A stretch of DNA of 64,000 nt from Mortierella alpina. Taxonomy: Eukaryota; Mortierellomycota; Mortierellomycetes; Mortierellales; Mortierellaceae. The position numbers and the translations under genes were made by a program. Shown piece by piece: positions 10,577 through 21,595 of this stretch. Where the stretch lies: contig JANATF010000003.1 in the NCBI GenBank assembly GCA_029449245.1, positions 868,001 through 932,000 on the forward strand. The letters run 5' to 3'. Every line of letters begins with the position of its first letter. Position 1 is the stretch's first letter. The notes beneath the pieces were generated by a model, which was not told the DNA's origin, ran no database searches, and saw only the letters and a program-made list of their open reading frames with translations.

Positions 10577-10893
10577 TTTGGATTGCAAGGCTCTGAGGTT
10601 TGACCAAAATGTCGAGCACGGATATTTATCCCTCTCTCTCTTCTCTCCCTTTCTCTCTTCCTCAGGCGGTGGTTCTGAAAAAGGAGAGTGTTTTGGCTGC
10701 ATTGCCCTTCTCTTGAACACAGAACTTCGCCTCTACCTCCCAAATGCATGACAGAGAGGTCACGGACGTGCGATGATGGTTTGTGTACATGTACAGAGTG
10801 CATGCATGAATGATTGACTCCAAGTTGATTTACTCTTTGATCTTTGTCACCTCTTTCCTTACTAGCTGCTATATTATTGTTAACTGACGACCA

Positions 10894-12465
10894 TCAAGGT
10901 TCGCGTTGCTGCATCTCGTCTCTCTCCAAAATCACCTCCTCGTCCTCAGAGGGAACATATGATTTGTAGAACGCAGCTGCCCTCTCCATGCACTCGCTGG
11001 ACGGACCCTCATACACCCCTGCCTCTGCTATCAATTTGAACAGGTTGAAGTGCAAGGTGGGCCTCTTTGCACGATTGATCAAATTCAACCAAACACCTCG
11101 TTCACGCTGCAGTTCCTGTCGTCTGGCCAAATCAACACTATCCCCCGAACTTGGACCGGCCAGCTCGGCGCGTCGTTTTTGACGGGTTTCCAGCGTCTCT
11201 TTCCACATCGCCAGGGCCGTTCGACGCTCATTGATCTCGGGGCGGTATTTGTTGCCTCGCTCGACGTATAGTTTGGCATGGTATCGGCCTTGCTGGAAAA
11301 AGTCGCTTGTCAGACTTACACGCCAGAATTTTTGTCCCTCCCCTCCCAAAGTCTCAGTCACAGTGGTGTGCTCGTCCTTATCCACGCGTATAACGTCAAT
11401 AGCAAATTCAAGGTCCCGAACCTCGAGCACTGCCTTGTGCCGCCAGGAGAGAATGCTCCATTCCTGGTCGTGTTTCTTCTCGTCAATCAGCTCCAGATCC
11501 TTGGTGTCAAAGTCTTGGAGGTACTGTTCCAGCTCGCGAATCTCATAGAGGGCGTCCGTAATTTTGTTATCCAGTTCCCCAATCGCCTTGTCGCGCATCT
11601 CCTTATTCCTCTGCAGTTTGTCATCGTAAACCCTCAGGATCATAAAATCCACGTCTCTCATCTTTGGAGTCTTTTCGAGTTGCATCCTCTCTGTCGGCAC
11701 GGGCAAATTGAATATGGCTTTGAGGAGGATGTGGCGGATGATACGATGCCTAAGAAACAAAACCGAGGGCTTGTCGTCATCAAAGTCGCATTCGATGAAA
11801 AAATGCTGTATATCTCGCCCCATGATAGCCTTCAGGTCCGCTTTTCTGCTCTCAATGAACGGCGGAAGCTTCTTGTCCCCGAAATGTTGGGTTTCGAATT
11901 TGCACTTTGTGTGAACAAATGCCATCAAGTCTTTCATCGGCGAAAAAACCTTTGAATAGACTTTCAGCGCGTCCTTCTGCCCAAGCGTCAGCGCCTCCCA
12001 TCGGGAGATCATGATGAGCACCAGATGGATGTCCCCTGAATCTTTGAGGGCGGTCAAGATCTTGGCGACATTCCTTTCGTCGTGGCCATTGCTGTCATCG
12101 AGTCCAGGGGTATCAAACACGCGAATACGGCTCTTCTCAATGCCGCAAGAATCAACTCTGCGAACTTCCAGGTTCTCGGTCTGGTTGATCCTCTGTTTGT
12201 AGGTTTTGAAATCTTTGACAAAGATGTAGTCGTCTCTGACTTCTTGCCCGTCCGCGTTATGGAGCTGGTACTTTGGAAAGGTCGTTTCAACAACCTTGGT
12301 GCACACTTCCTTGGTGTGGGACTTGCTCCCATCGCCGATGAGATCCTCCTCGATCTCATGCTCTTCATCGACGTATTTTCGGATGGCCTCGAGAAAGCTA
12401 CTCTTCCCAGACTGAGTCTGACCAAGAAGAAGGACATTGTAGGTCGGAATTGAACCCTCGTTCAC
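10894..12465 (-). CDS. Tandem P-loop GTPase family protein, copy 3
   Basis: Intronless, 523 residues, start at 12465 directly ahead of TYNVLLLG. G1 is GQTQSGKSS (15-23), G2 threonine in KSHTKE (about 51), G3 DTPGLDD (118-124), and the G4 position is HTKCKF (185-190), with lysine where TKxD needs aspartate. The segment LRHRIIRHILLKAIFN and the C-terminal block GRYHAKLYVERGNKY / AEAGVYEGPSSECM are shared with the other copies. The long central helices (about 270-330) are charged and may form a coiled coil. The gene lies head-to-tail with copies 2 and 4. Intergenic spacings of 0.3-1 kb suggest separate promoters rather than one transcript. Confidence 0.82.
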   Translation of the reverse strand: MNEGSIPTYNVLLLGQTQSGKSSFLEAIRKYVDEEHEIEEDLIGDGSKSHTKEVCTKVVETTFPKYQLHNADGQEVRDDYIFVKDFKTYKQRINQTENLEVRRVDSCGIEKSRIRVFDTPGLDDSNGHDERNVAKILTALKDSGDIHLVLIMISRWEALTLGQKDALKVYSKVFSPMKDLMAFVHTKCKFETQHFGDKKLPPFIESRKADLKAIMGRDIQHFFIECDFDDDKPSVLFLRHRIIRHILLKAIFNLPVPTERMQLEKTPKMRDVDFMILRVYDDKLQRNKEMRDKAIGELDNKITDALYEIRELEQYLQDFDTKDLELIDEKKHDQEWSILSWRHKAVLEVRDLEFAIDVIRVDKDEHTTVTETLGGEGQKFWRVSLTSDFFQQGRYHAKLYVERGNKYRPEINERRTALAMWKETLETRQKRRAELAGPSSGDSVDLARRQELQRERGVWLNLINRAKRPTLHFNLFKLIAEAGVYEGPSSECMERAAAFYKSYVPSEDEEVILERDEMQQREP

Positions 12466-13428
12466 TTGCAGCGACGCCCTGTAGTTGTTTGTTATGAGGA
12501 AGGTTTACAATGTAGGCTCGAGGTGGGGTCAGGAGAGCACGCGTTCATCCACAATAGGCCCGAATATCGCCAGATTAAAGTAATTCATACCTTTGAGGAG
12601 GTGGCGCACTTGTGGCCTCGTTTAAAGTCAAGTGGAAAGATCCTTCTCGTTGATATGCATATGGTGTAGTACTTGGGGTTCTTTCGTGTTATTAAAAAGG
12701 AGGTAGGTTGGAGTTGAGAGACTTGAGGGGGTGCTTCAATATGTCTCCCCTACCGAAAGCTATACTATATACGTACGGCAGCGGATCCCCATGGTTGCTT
12801 TGCTCGTTCAATAGACTGGCATCAACTTGCTCTGACGGGTCAGTCATGGTTAAATTGTCATACTTGGAGCTGATCAATGATTGATGAATGTAATTGCGTA
12901 TAGCATTAACATGCCGTATGAATAAGGCGGCGATATTTCAGCGACAGCGAGCTACCTACTCGGGCATGGCTATTCGGATGTATCGTATGAGAAATATGTA
13001 ACTCTTGCGTGAGGAAGTGATCAATAGGGATGGGTAGAAGAGCAGGGGGTGGAATGGTTCGCTGAGGGATGTGCCTGAAAAGCATGAGGGGTACCTATTG
13101 CCTACTGTTAAATAGCTTTTCCAATTTCGATTGCCTCGTTTTTCCACTGTCATGCGCATATCTGTAGTCAGAGAACGTAAGAGTTGGTTGACTAGTAGCT
13201 ACTTCAATGAACGGGCGAGGAGATGTCTTCGTTTCTTTTTCAACTACAGTGCTGTCATGTGTGTGTTTACGTTTCTTGGTCGAGGTCTAAGCGCTACCGT
13301 GGTTACTGCTTACTGACGATGTATTCTCACCCCCTCAGCTCTCAAATGCATCAAGGTCCTAGGGGCTGCATGCAGCAACCTTGCCCGCTGCATGAGCTGC
13401 ACTAAAGTGTGCCCAATTGCCTGCTGTA
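12466..13428. other. Intergenic region between GTPase copies 3 and 4
   Basis: Nearly 1 kb with no convincing gene. A short plus-strand frame near 13345-13435 is rich in cysteine codons, but it has no start or signal peptide and overlaps the end of copy 4. Confidence 0.4.
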
Positions 13429-15129
13429 CTAGGGCTCTCGTTCGGCATCCATGGAGACTGAATCCACCAGTGTCGACAAGCGCCTCAGCGGAACCTCATC
13501 TCCCTCCCCTGGAACATACTGCGAGTAAAATTCTGCAGCCTTTGTAACACACTCGCTAAAGTTGCCCTCGTAGACACCAGCCTGTGCGAGAGCCTTGAAT
13601 AGCTTCAGATGGAGGGTTTGTCGAGAAGCGCGAGACAGCATGTCCATGCATTGACTAAGTTCTGCCTTCAGCTGCTTTCGACTCGCCAAAGTTCCACCTC
13701 CTGCATGCTGATCGCCACCGTCCAGTAGCTTTTGCTGTTCCTTCACCAACTCCTCTAGATTTCTTTGGCGCCTCAACAATTCGTATTGCTTGGCAGTGAT
13801 CTCTCGTTTGTTGAAGTTGGATCGCTTGACGTACAGCTTGACGTGGTACAGCCCATCTCTGCAAAAATTTCTCTTGAGACGAACACGCCAAAAGCGACAG
13901 CCTATACCTCCCGCTTGCTCCTTGACATCAACAGCATGCACCAACACGTCCGCATGGTCAATGGCATAGTCAAGTGTGGGTGATTCAAACTCCACCTCCT
14001 CTCGTCGCAATAGGATATCCCAGCTCTCTTCGAATCGTTCCTCATACACCAACTCGAGCTTGTCTGTGTTGATGGTACTCAGGTTTTCTTCCAGTTCACG
14101 GATGGCGTACTGAACCGCGGTGATCTCGCTCTCCTTGGCTGTGATGGCTTGATCGGTTTGTGAGGCTTGCTTCAAGATCGCCTCCAGCTTGGCTTGGTAT
14201 TGGTTCAATATGGTTTGGTCCACGTCGGTCATCTTCTGGGTCTTGCAGAGCTTCATCCGTCTCAGAGGCACCGCCACGTTGAACTTGACCAATTGAAGAA
14301 TGGAGCGAATACTACGCTGTCGGAGGTATGTGGGTACTGGCAGATACTCCTGTAGGTTACAGTCCATGAAAAAGGACGGGATACGCCTGCCCATGGTCAC
14401 CTCCAAGTCTAACATCCGGTCTCTCATGAAGTCTCGATGCTTTTGGTTGCTGCTATGCTGAAACCGGTAATCGCATTTGGTATGGACAAAGGCCATCAGC
14501 CCTTTCATCTCTGAAAAGATATTTGCATACGTCCTCAGGGTGTTTCTCAACTCTGGCGTCAATGGTGTCGTGGCGGCGATCATAATCAAGACCAGATGCA
14601 CTGACTGGGAGGAGGATACGGCGTCAACGATCTTGGCGACATTGATCACATCGTGGTCATTGGTGTCATCTAATCCTGGAGTGTCTAGGATACGCAGGCG
14701 GCAACGTTTCTCATCCGAAGTCTCTTTCTGGTGGACTCTCAGGTCATCCATGCGGTGCATCAGTCTTCTATAGTGATTTTCATCCCCTCCGAAAAGTTCG
14801 GCGCTGTCGATTTCTCGTCCAGCGGTATTGTCTTGTGGTTGAAAGAAGACATACTGCATCGGATTGAGTAGCTGGGTGCCCATGTCGAGTAGACGATACT
14901 CTGCTAGATCGGTTTCGACAGTCCTTGAGTATACATCCTGTGTTGTGGAGCTGTGGCCGTTGCCGATGGCCGTGGTATCGATGTCGCATAGTGGATCAAC
15001 ATATTTTCTGATACCCTCAAGGAACGTGGTCTTACCCGACTGAGTCTGGCCTAGGAGCAAAATGTTGTACGTGCGCAACTCTTCGCCATTGTTGCTCGGC
15101 GATGATTCGTGTCTAAACAAAGGAGTCAT
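13429..15129 (-). CDS. Tandem P-loop GTPase family protein, copy 4 (best-preserved G motifs)
   Basis: Intronless, 566 residues. It is the only copy with all recognisable G motifs: G1 GQTQSGKTT (27-35), a threonine pair in HSSTTQD as G2, G3 DTPGLDD (149-155) and G4 TKCD (217-220). The central part (about 285-345) is helical and charged. The C-terminal domain has the family block GLYHVKLYVKRSNFNK and AQAGVYEGNFSECVTK. No transmembrane segment or signal peptide is seen. It is probably closest to the ancestral, working state of the array. By motif order it resembles AIG1/GIMAP GTPases, which act on membranes in animals and plants, but the downstream domain is different, so function is left open. 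Confidence 0.83.
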   Translation of the reverse strand: MTPLFRHESSPSNNGEELRTYNILLLGQTQSGKTTFLEGIRKYVDPLCDIDTTAIGNGHSSTTQDVYSRTVETDLAEYRLLDMGTQLLNPMQYVFFQPQDNTAGREIDSAELFGGDENHYRRLMHRMDDLRVHQKETSDEKRCRLRILDTPGLDDTNDHDVINVAKIVDAVSSSQSVHLVLIMIAATTPLTPELRNTLRTYANIFSEMKGLMAFVHTKCDYRFQHSSNQKHRDFMRDRMLDLEVTMGRRIPSFFMDCNLQEYLPVPTYLRQRSIRSILQLVKFNVAVPLRRMKLCKTQKMTDVDQTILNQYQAKLEAILKQASQTDQAITAKESEITAVQYAIRELEENLSTINTDKLELVYEERFEESWDILLRREEVEFESPTLDYAIDHADVLVHAVDVKEQAGGIGCRFWRVRLKRNFCRDGLYHVKLYVKRSNFNKREITAKQYELLRRQRNLEELVKEQQKLLDGGDQHAGGGTLASRKQLKAELSQCMDMLSRASRQTLHLKLFKALAQAGVYEGNFSECVTKAAEFYSQYVPGEGDEVPLRRLSTLVDSVSMDAEREP

Positions 15130-16400
15130 TAGAATCGATTTCTGATCAGTTCACAAACTGCCGAGGTCAGGGCAGGAGGAGAGTCGCGGACCTGCGGTAC
15201 TCACCCTTGAAAGTTTTCAAAATGCTGCTCGTCTGGACTTCTGTGCATCGTTCGGGCAATTGGCACACTGCTCTCGCTATTGGCTTGCTGAACTGTTCGA
15301 AGGGGAGCCCCTCTATGAATGGCCATGGGCAGAGTTGATCAGTATCTCTATGCCCAAGTCCTACGAACGACGACGAAGAAATTGTGATGGCGTACAGCTT
15401 GAGTGAATCCGTATCTGCTTGATTGTTGATTTTTGGCATGTTCGAGTTATGCAGTAGGATATGGACAAAAGGTAGTTCAGAGGGTGGGAGCGAAAGTTGC
15501 AAGCAAGGTAAGAAGCCGAACAGAATGGCCTTGAGTATTTGAAGACAAAGTCTTCGCCTTTCATCATGCATATGGTTACGCCTGCGTTTTGTGCAAGATG
15601 CATGCTTGGGGATATGCACCTGGAAGAAGGTAGATGCTGTCGGGCAGTTTGTTGACGCTGTTTGTTGTTCACAGAAGATGGTCGGCATTTTCAAGGCGAA
15701 AGAGTGATGATCTTGTTTCTGCACATGATGTGCCGTCCCCTTTCTTTTGACATCTACAACACGACCGAGGTGCATGGACGAGCATGAGGAGCTTTCAGAA
15801 GACTTGTTGCTTTTGGCTTGTTAGTTCCATTTTTTTTTCGGTATTGTGTGTCCAAATCCAAACGCGTCCTGCTGCATTGCTGCACAGCTGCAGAGCGTTT
15901 GGTGCCCGGGATTGTCTCGAATGATCGCCAGGCTCTGCGCTTCTGAAAGATAGAATACATCTACTCAATTACAAGCCAATCAAATTGCTCAAAATATAAG
16001 AATGTCGGTAAATGTGTCAAGTCGCCACGTTTTTCGACGTTGGACTTGGACCCGTTCACACCTTTTGCCACGCAGAGGGCTGGGCTTTACTTGTTGTGGC
16101 CTACTGCAGGCCCATCCAAGGAGGGAACACGACGGACTGACGGATCTCCAGTAGTGCCGCGGACGTGTGTCAGGCTTGGCCCGGTTGCTTTCCGTATAGT
16201 ATATAGTCACAATGGTCAGCGCCTTTTTGTCCGTTGCTGTCTGTCTCCCTCCGTCCGTGTGGCCAACGGTGCAAGCCACCATGACACGTCTCCACTTTGT
16301 CCTCTTCAACGCGTGCACATCGATTCTGAAGGCGCCCATTCAGCAACGACATTCGATGAACCCGCCTTGACCAGGCTCCCTCTCTTCCCATCGCAAGGAC
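15130..16400. other. Intergenic region between the GTPase array and the zinc-finger gene
   Basis: About 1.3 kb. A 202-codon minus-strand frame (15775-15167) is open but shows no family resemblance, signal peptide or biased composition that would support it as a gene. It probably contains the divergent promoters of GTPase copy 4 and the zinc-finger gene at 16401. Confidence 0.4.
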
Positions 16401-18247
16401 ATGTCAAATCCGCCTCCATTCCCGGTTCGCCTTGGCATCGTGGCGCTGAAGGCGACTGCCATGTGGGTCAACACCATGCTGACATTTCTTCAGGACGAGT
16501 TTCCTCATCCAGAAGGAGTCGAGCAGGATTATGAGGAGCAGGAGCAGGAGCAGGAGCAAGGGGACCTCTTGAGCGAGCAGCAGCAGCAGCAGGACTGGAG
16601 AACAGTCGCTAGTATCTCCGCCTTAAGGGACAATTTTACAGAGGAAAACTACCGAAGACAGCTCCTGTCCATGCTGACGAGCCAAGTAGCAGTTGGACCA
16701 GCGGTGGCGGCATCATCGTCATCATCATCGACTGAGGAACACGTGCATGGTCATATGAACGACAACGGCGAGGACAGCGACAACAATATTCACAATCGCA
16801 AACATCCGTCTGATCCGCCGAACGATAGTGTTGATCATGCCCTACAGACGGACGAGGACACTGTAGTGAACGAGGTGGTAGAGGTCAATCCACGTATCCG
16901 GACAGAGGAGGCAACAGCTTCTGGTGCAATTGGAATCTTGCTGGCTTTAAACAGGCAGAGCAAGCCAAAAGAGCAGATCGGAAACGTTAGGAATGACGAG
17001 CATGACGAGCATGATACGCAGGACAGTCAGGATAATCAGGATGCGCAACGCCAACGGAAAAAGCAAATACCACAGAGCGAGCCGTACGAGCAAGATGAGT
17101 CGCAAAAGGTAACACCAGCGATGTCGATGGTGCTCTGATAGGCGTGTTTAGGAGTGGACTGCACATATATATTGATCAAAATTGGTGTTGTGAATGCTAG
17201 GTTTCTCCTCCTTCCCCGATAGTCACCAAACGGATAACCCGGGGCGCAGTAGCCATGAGGAACCGAATGGAACTGGAAAGCCTGCAAGGTGCAATGACTT
17301 CAGCAGCGGCGGCCGAGGCCCTAGAGGCTTCCCGTACTCGGAGCCAAAGTTCTGACGACACAGGTGGGGTTATTGACACGGGGGCTCGGGAGCCTCAACC
17401 ATCGGTTGTGATACCAAGGGCGTTCACATTTAACCATATCTCGACACCCGAGTGGCCCAATGGCGACGTTGTGTACCGCTTTGCCTCTAGAGGTCCTCCT
17501 CGCCCAAAGTCATGGGTCTGGAGTGAGTACAGCTGTACCAGGAATCAAGAGTCCACCATCAGCTTTAAATTGTGCATGGGTGTCAGCCAGTGTCCCAAGT
17601 GCGGCTATGCCCAGAGACCCCCACTCGCTTACAGAGAGAAAATCCCCGGAGGAACTCATATCCCAAGGCCATCAAAATCCGCGTGTAGACGGGATGGGAC
17701 TCCATTGGTCTATGTCGGTTGTTCGGCGAGGTTGAAAACTCTCTACGAGAAGGACAACATTGAGATCACGCACTTCAATATCCACAACCACGGCAAGCCA
17801 CAGGATCGTATGGCAGCGAAGCGCACATATGATGAGATGGAAGGTATTGTGTATGAGGAACAGTCGGCCGAACAAGGGGGCGCTGATGCTGCTGCCAGTC
17901 AGTCCGCCCAACCACGACGCACAGCCGATAACTCTGCTGCCACCCGATCCACCCGGCCACAGCCCAGTGTTATGATTGACAACACGATACAGCAACGACA
18001 GCGCATTGAAACTTATCCCTTTGGAGTTCACGTGGATCGAACGAAAGGTATGGGAAGAATGACTTACTGCACAGTCTGCGGCGGGCGAATTGGGCGCAAG
18101 ACCATCCGTGTGGTGCATAAAGTCAAGGACCCTTCGTTGCGGAGCCCGTTTAAAATCATGTTTTACCATACGACGTGTCTCTCGGCCCTGTCGAAGAGTG
18201 AGGCCAAGAAGGTGCAAGGCATCTTGGGGAGCGTAAGTGACGACTGA
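16401..18247 (+). CDS. GCM/WRKY-like zinc-finger protein with a C-terminal PARP-type finger
   Basis: Two exons (16401-17108, 17201-18247) join in frame through a 92-bp GTAACA...CTAG intron to give 584 residues. The first 300 residues are low-complexity and acidic (EQEQEQEQ, serine runs). Residues about 341-436 form a cysteine/histidine module: WVWSEYSC, then QCPKCGY, CRRDGTPLVYVGC and HFNIHNHG. This order resembles the GCM branch of the WRKY-GCM1 DNA-binding zinc domains, which also occur in Mutator-like transposases. Residues 526-562 carry C-x2-C-x29-H-x2-C (CTVC ... FYHTTC), the spacing of PARP-type fingers that bind DNA breaks. There is no transposase or PARP catalytic domain. A nuclear DNA-binding role is likely; the target is unknown. 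A domesticated transposon origin is possible. Confidence 0.75.
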
Positions 18248-18446
18248 GGCACCAGGCACCGGGTCCCGTACACCCCTCATCATCATGATGAACAATAAAA
18301 TCAGCTCGTCGAAATGACATCATGTTCATGTTCATGTTCATGTTATCAGGTCTTTATAAGAAGGCTAGAATTGACCCCTCTCTTCATCTTTACACCAGCT
18401 ACCAACTATCATTACACCCCCCAACACTCACAGTTACCTATTCATC

Positions 18447-19046
18447 ATGTCTCTTCTTCGCATAACTGTTCGCCGATCTTTGAACGTGGCTCTGGCTCAC
18501 AACAGCCCAGCCATTGCCAGAGTACCTGTGCTTGCACGCACCTTCTCAACGTAGGCATCTTTGAAGACCGCAAGCTGGCACCCACTTCTTGCTCTTTGTG
18601 GTGCGATGATCCGCTGACGATCAGCAGGCACTCCTTAATTGACTCCCTCCTTCCTCTTTCACAAATGGTGCAATGTATATAGAAACACGACTTTGCAACA
18701 GGAGAACGAGCTGCTCAAGCATGCCCCTGGGTGGAAGCGTGAGAATGCCTCGGAGAGCGAGGCCAGCGTCAAGGCGGATCGAGAGCCACACCCAGCCAAT
18801 GTGGAGGACATGCAAAATGAGACGGTGAAGCACTTGAAGAACGACCGCAGCACGTCCGTGCAGGACCTGAAGGAGGAGGCCGAGAAGAAGGGCAAGGAGT
18901 TCCTTGACAAGGCCAAGAGCGAGATCCCGCAGCAGGAGGAGTCTGTGATCGACGGTGTCAAGGCTGGAGCTCAAAAGGTCACCGACTTCGTGAAGGGGTC
19001 TGTGGATAGTGCCAAGAAGGCTGTCGGCATGGACGGCAAGAAGTAG
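18447..19046 (+). CDS. Small mitochondrial protein of unknown function, LEA-like helices
   Basis: Two exons (18447-18550, 18683-19046) give 155 residues. The first exon codes for an arginine-rich, acid-free leader (SLLRITVRRSLNVAL ... LARTFST) typical of a mitochondrial presequence, cleaved probably near the exon junction. The mature part begins ENELLKHAPGWKRENAS and continues as charged amphipathic helices (EEAEKKGKEFLDKAKSE; VKAGAQKVTDFVKGSVDSAK) that look like late-embryogenesis-abundant repeats. The ELLKHAPGW segment looks conserved among fungal proteins, but I cannot name a function. The donor GTAGGC is slightly unusual; the join keeps frame. Confidence 0.75.
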
Positions 19047-19514
19047 AAGCGATCGAACCCTTGCCAATGTAAATAGCCGCCAATTATAAAGGGTTTGCAA
19101 ATACGAAGTGCTCCCCAATTAGCGAGGGTTCGATGGGTTTTGCTTCCCTGGCCTTCGATGATCCCGCAGTCACTTTTGAGGGCCAAAGGTGCCTGGCACC
19201 CACTAGCACACCCACACACACACACACACACACACAAAAAAAACCTGACCGCCGCCTTGGTGCTTCTTTCCGCTTCTCTCTTTGCACTCGTCCGCACTCG
19301 CTCCCGGCTCTCTCCTCTCCTCCCACCGCCGCTCTTTTATTTCCCCCTTGCAGCATCAGCAGATCTCGCTTGCATTCCTCTCCACTCTTGCTAGCGCTCT
19401 TGTTCCTCTCTGGTTCCTCGTCCTGTGCCTGTCATCGAACTGCCTGCCATCCTCCGATCACCTTGCCTAGCTTGCCTGTCGTTTCAGGTTCCTCACGTCC
19501 TAATATAATTCATC
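19047..19514. other. Promoter region of the TPR-DnaJ gene with a (CA)12 microsatellite
   Basis: Contains a CA dinucleotide run at 19213-19236 followed by A8, then a long CT-rich stretch up to the start codon at 19515. No gene is seen here. Confidence 0.6.
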
Positions 19515-21365
19515 ATGCCCGCCGAAGCCATGGACCTTGACCAAATGGAGTCGCCCTTGTAAGTGAAGCCATTTGTTCCCTCCTGTTCCATTTCGTTTGC
19601 TGTTGTCAAAAAAGGTCCCTTGGTGGGATGGATGGTCGGACATACCAGGTCCTAAGGGGCCGCCGTCGTCTCCTTCATTTCCTTCTGCTCACTCTCTGCG
19701 GCTGGAACGATGGCTTGTTGGCTGATCTATGCACTCTTTGCGGGCTGATTAGGACTGCTGAGCAGATCAAGGCGCAGGCCAACCAGGAATACAAAGTCGG
19801 CAACTATGCAGCCGCCGTGGATCTCTATAGCCAGTCCATCAAGCTGGAACCCACGAATGCAACCTACTACGGAAACCGATCGGCAGCTCTCATGATGATC
19901 AAGAAGTACACCGAGGCATCAAAGGACTGCCAGACTGCTATTCGGCTGGACTCTTCATTTGTCAAGGTAACCAACGCAACTCCACCACTTCAACCTTCGG
20001 TCTTTTTTTTTATCGGTTAAATATTGGTAGTGTGACTCAAATGTTCTAATTATCTTCGCCCTCATTTTCATTCTTTTTTTTTCTGTGCTGCAGGGCTATC
20101 TCCGAGGTGCAAAGTGTCAGCTGCAGCTTGGAAACGTGGCCGAATCTGTCAGATTGTATACAAAGGTACTGGAGCTCGAGCCTAACAACGCACAGGCAGC
20201 CAAGGAGCAGGCTCAGGTGGCCTATGTCCAGGCTCAGATCGATCAGATTCAGTCGTACATGAACAACAAGCAGTTCGGTCTCGGAGCCAACGCTGTCGAT
20301 CGGCTTTTGGGCGTGGTCGATGTCGCACCAAGAAAGTGGATGATCTGGAAGGGTGAATGTCTGATTGGCAAGAAGGATTTCAACGGAGCCAGCTCCGTCG
20401 CCATGGACCTCCTTCGCCAAGACTCGCAAAACTCGGATGCCATCTACCTTCGCGCACAGGTCCTGTACAGCCAGGGCGAGAACACCAAGGCTGTCACACA
20501 CTGTGCGGAAGCTCTGCGCTGCGATCCTGACTGCTCCAAGGCTCGTGTCTTGATGAAGAAGGCCAAGAACCTGGAGGCACAAAAGACAGCCGGTAACGAC
20601 GCCTTCAAGGCCGGCAAGTTGCAAGAGGCATATGATCTTTATACTGCTGCATTGGCGCTCGATCCTGAGAACGAGAGCACCAACAGCAAACTGTACTCTA
20701 ACCGCGCTACTGTTTTGTCAAAGCTGGCACGGTACGAGGAGGCAGTGCAGGACTGTGACGCCAGTTTGAAGTTGGACTCGACGTTTGTCAAGGTCCTTCG
20801 CAAGCGTGCAGAGTGCCAACTCAAGTTGGAGCAGTACGAGGAGGCAGTCCGGGATCTCAAATCCGCACTGGAGTTTGACAAGAGCAATCGAGACATTCGC
20901 CGGGAACTCCAGTCTGCAGAGCTAGAGCTGAAAAAGTCGCTCCGCAAGGACTACTACAAGGTATTGGGGATCGGAAAGGATGCCAGCGATAGCGAGATCA
21001 AGAAGGCATACCGGAAACAGGCCCTGATTTACCACCCGGACAAGAATGACGGCGACCTAGCAGCCGAGGCCAAGTTCAAGGATGTCGGAGAGGCATATGC
21101 TGTTCTCAGCGACGCCACAAAGAAGCACCGGTATGACTCTGGCATGGACATCGAGGGAGGCGGCATGGGTGGTGGCATGGACGACTTTGGCGGTGGAGGA
21201 GATGTCAACTCGATGTTTTACCAGATGTTTATGAACCAGCAAGGCGGCGGTGGATTCGGAGGCGGCTCACCGTTCGGTGCTGGCGGAAGTCCCTTTGGAG
21301 GAGCTGGCGGATCACCCTTTGGCGGCCAAGGCGACCACGGACACCATCACAGCTTCCGGTTTTAA
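19515..21365 (+). CDS. TPR-repeat DnaJ co-chaperone (DNAJC7/TPR2 type)
   Basis: Hsp70/Hsp90 co-chaperone. Three exons (19515-19558, 19753-19966, 20094-21365) yield 509 residues. After a short N-terminus come tandem TPR motifs ([40 protein letters not shown], then [18 protein letters not shown] and [20 protein letters not shown]), which bind chaperone C-termini. A J domain follows near residue 370 ([20 protein letters not shown] with the HPD triad in YHPDKN), which stimulates Hsp70 ATPase. The C-terminus is a glycine-rich tail. Domain order and length match DNAJC7. The first exon codes only about 14 residues, a common pattern in this genome. It is probably cytosolic or nuclear. Confidence 0.93.
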
Positions 21366-21595
21366 AAATAGAGTATATCAACCACAGTGCGCTTCCTCTC
21401 CCTCCCTCCCCTCCCATTAAACCTTTACATTGTACCACCACTGAACACATCTTCCAGCTTGGTTGTTGCTGGCACTATTTATTTCTTGCTATGCTGATCG
21501 CAAAGGTGCAAAGATGACAGTCACAGAGCGTCGCAAATTTCATACACACCTAGATTGAGAATGTCCTGGACATCCAACAACAGTTTCCATTCAAC

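Noticed and set aside
13345-13440. Plus-strand cysteine-rich peptide
   Set aside because: No start codon, signal peptide or upstream exon was found and it overlaps the end of GTPase copy 4.
15167-15775. 202-codon minus-strand frame upstream of GTPase copy 4
   Set aside because: No recognisable domain, poor composition and no splice link to a gene.
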